From positions 1-16,413 of the forward strand of contig CBFHHV010000021.1 of assembly GCA_965655775.1 (NCBI GenBank): a stretch of DNA of 16,413 nucleotides. The letters are read 5' to 3'. The first letter of the stretch is position 1; each line of letters begins with the position of its first letter. This document shows positions 16,110-16,413 of the stretch, one piece after another. The translations under genes and the position numbers were made by a program. The stretch is from Marisimplicoccus sp965655775. Its GTDB lineage: Bacteria > Bacteroidota > Bacteroidia > Flavobacteriales > Flavobacteriaceae. The notes below the pieces were generated by a model. It had not been told where the DNA came from and searched no databases. It was given only the letters and a program-made list of their open reading frames with translations.

Positions 16110-16186
16110 TCTTCAAATAGTTATAATTAAAATTATGATTAATTTTGAATAAGTTAAGTACCTTGTTGATAACTCAATTTTAAATC
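16110..16186. other. Short divergent intergenic region between the amidase and the LptD-like gene
   Basis: This 77-nt, strongly AT-rich spacer must hold promoters for both directions. I found no convincing TTTG/TAnnTTTG pair: TATTTG on the minus strand (near 16114-16119) and TACCTTG on the plus strand (16159-16165) are only fragments of a -7 box without a well-spaced -33 element. No hairpin stands out. Confidence 0.4.
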
Positions 16187-16413
16187 TTGAAAAAAAAATA
16201 TTTAATCCTTATTATAGCTTTATTTTTTTCAGGGATAAACTTCTTAAACTCTCAAATCAATGAGGTAACTAAAGACTCTTTGTTGCAAGACTCTTTATCA
16301 TTAGAAAAAGAAGAAACTAAATCAGTTCTTCTAGACAATGTAAAATATGATGCATCAGATTCGATTATAATCGACCAAAAGAATAATAAAATAACTCTTT
16401 ACAACAACGCCAA
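16187..16413 (+). CDS. LptD-like LPS assembly outer-membrane protein, N-terminal fragment
   Basis: Seventy-five codons are visible before the window ends. The start is TTG (16187-16189), followed by three Lys codons. TAA at 16181-16183 closes the frame just upstream, and no in-frame ATG exists in the visible part, so TTG is the only reasonable start. Residues 1-22 form a signal peptide (KKKYLILIIALFFSGINFLN, cut before QIN). After a Ser/Glu-rich linker comes LLDNVKYDASDSIIID, QKNNKITLYNNA. This matches how the OstA/LptD N-domain begins in Flavobacteriia: a beta-jellyroll repeat with (Y)xAxDSIxxDxxxxxxxLYxxA. Full proteins are about 850-900 residues and insert LPS into the outer leaflet. Identification rests on this short stretch and on memory of the divergent amidase neighbour in related genomes. 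Confidence 0.75.
   Translation, partial: MKKKYLILIIALFFSGINFLNSQINEVTKDSLLQDSLSLEKEETKSVLLDNVKYDASDSIIIDQKNNKITLYNNA

Overview
The window reads as chromosome of a Bacteroidota bacterium, most likely a Flavobacteriia member and possibly marine. The grounds are a SusC/SusD pair, signal peptides ending just before Gln, a Bacteroidota-type lipoprotein export signal, a bacillithiol gene (bshA), very low G+C, almost no Shine-Dalgarno sequences, and several short proteins of a type I know only from Flavobacteriia. No rRNA, tRNA, CRISPR array, insertion sequence or phage gene is visible.

Left part (1-4496, minus strand): a SusC-type TonB-dependent transporter followed after 18 nt by its SusD-type surface lipoprotein, whose C-terminus lies beyond the left edge. 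No glycoside hydrolase or regulator adjoins the pair inside the window, so the substrate cannot be named. These two genes are visibly richer in G+C than the rest.

Middle (4497-7054, plus strand): a divergent intergenic region with possible promoters for both sides, then two tiny genes for hydrophobic peptides (43 and 29 codons). The second overlaps the start of a secreted Ntn-hydrolase of the penicillin/acyl-homoserine-lactone acylase family (TAATG). The acylase ends convergently, with both stop codons inside one TTAA.

Right part (7051-16109, minus strand): eight closely packed genes in transcription order: an AmiC-type amidase with a SPOR-like end, an MCE/MlaD protein, a membrane iron-sulfur protein, a HAD-like protein, a two-CCG-domain protein, a 160-residue protein of unknown function, a NagZ-type GH3 fused to a serine hydrolase, and bshA. 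Apart from a 65-nt gap after the amidase, the spacings are 0-9 nt or ATGA overlaps, so one operon is likely. It mixes peptidoglycan cleavage and turnover (amidase, GH3/serine hydrolase), outer-membrane lipid transport (MCE), a split quinone-linked electron-transfer module and thiol redox chemistry (BshA).

Right edge (16187 onward, plus strand): the N-terminus of an LptD-like lipopolysaccharide assembly protein, divergent from the amidase and starting with TTG.

I see no clearly new defence or mobile system. The least explained items are the two coupled mini-ORFs before the acylase, the HAD gene inserted between the halves of the iron-sulfur module, and the 160-residue protein.
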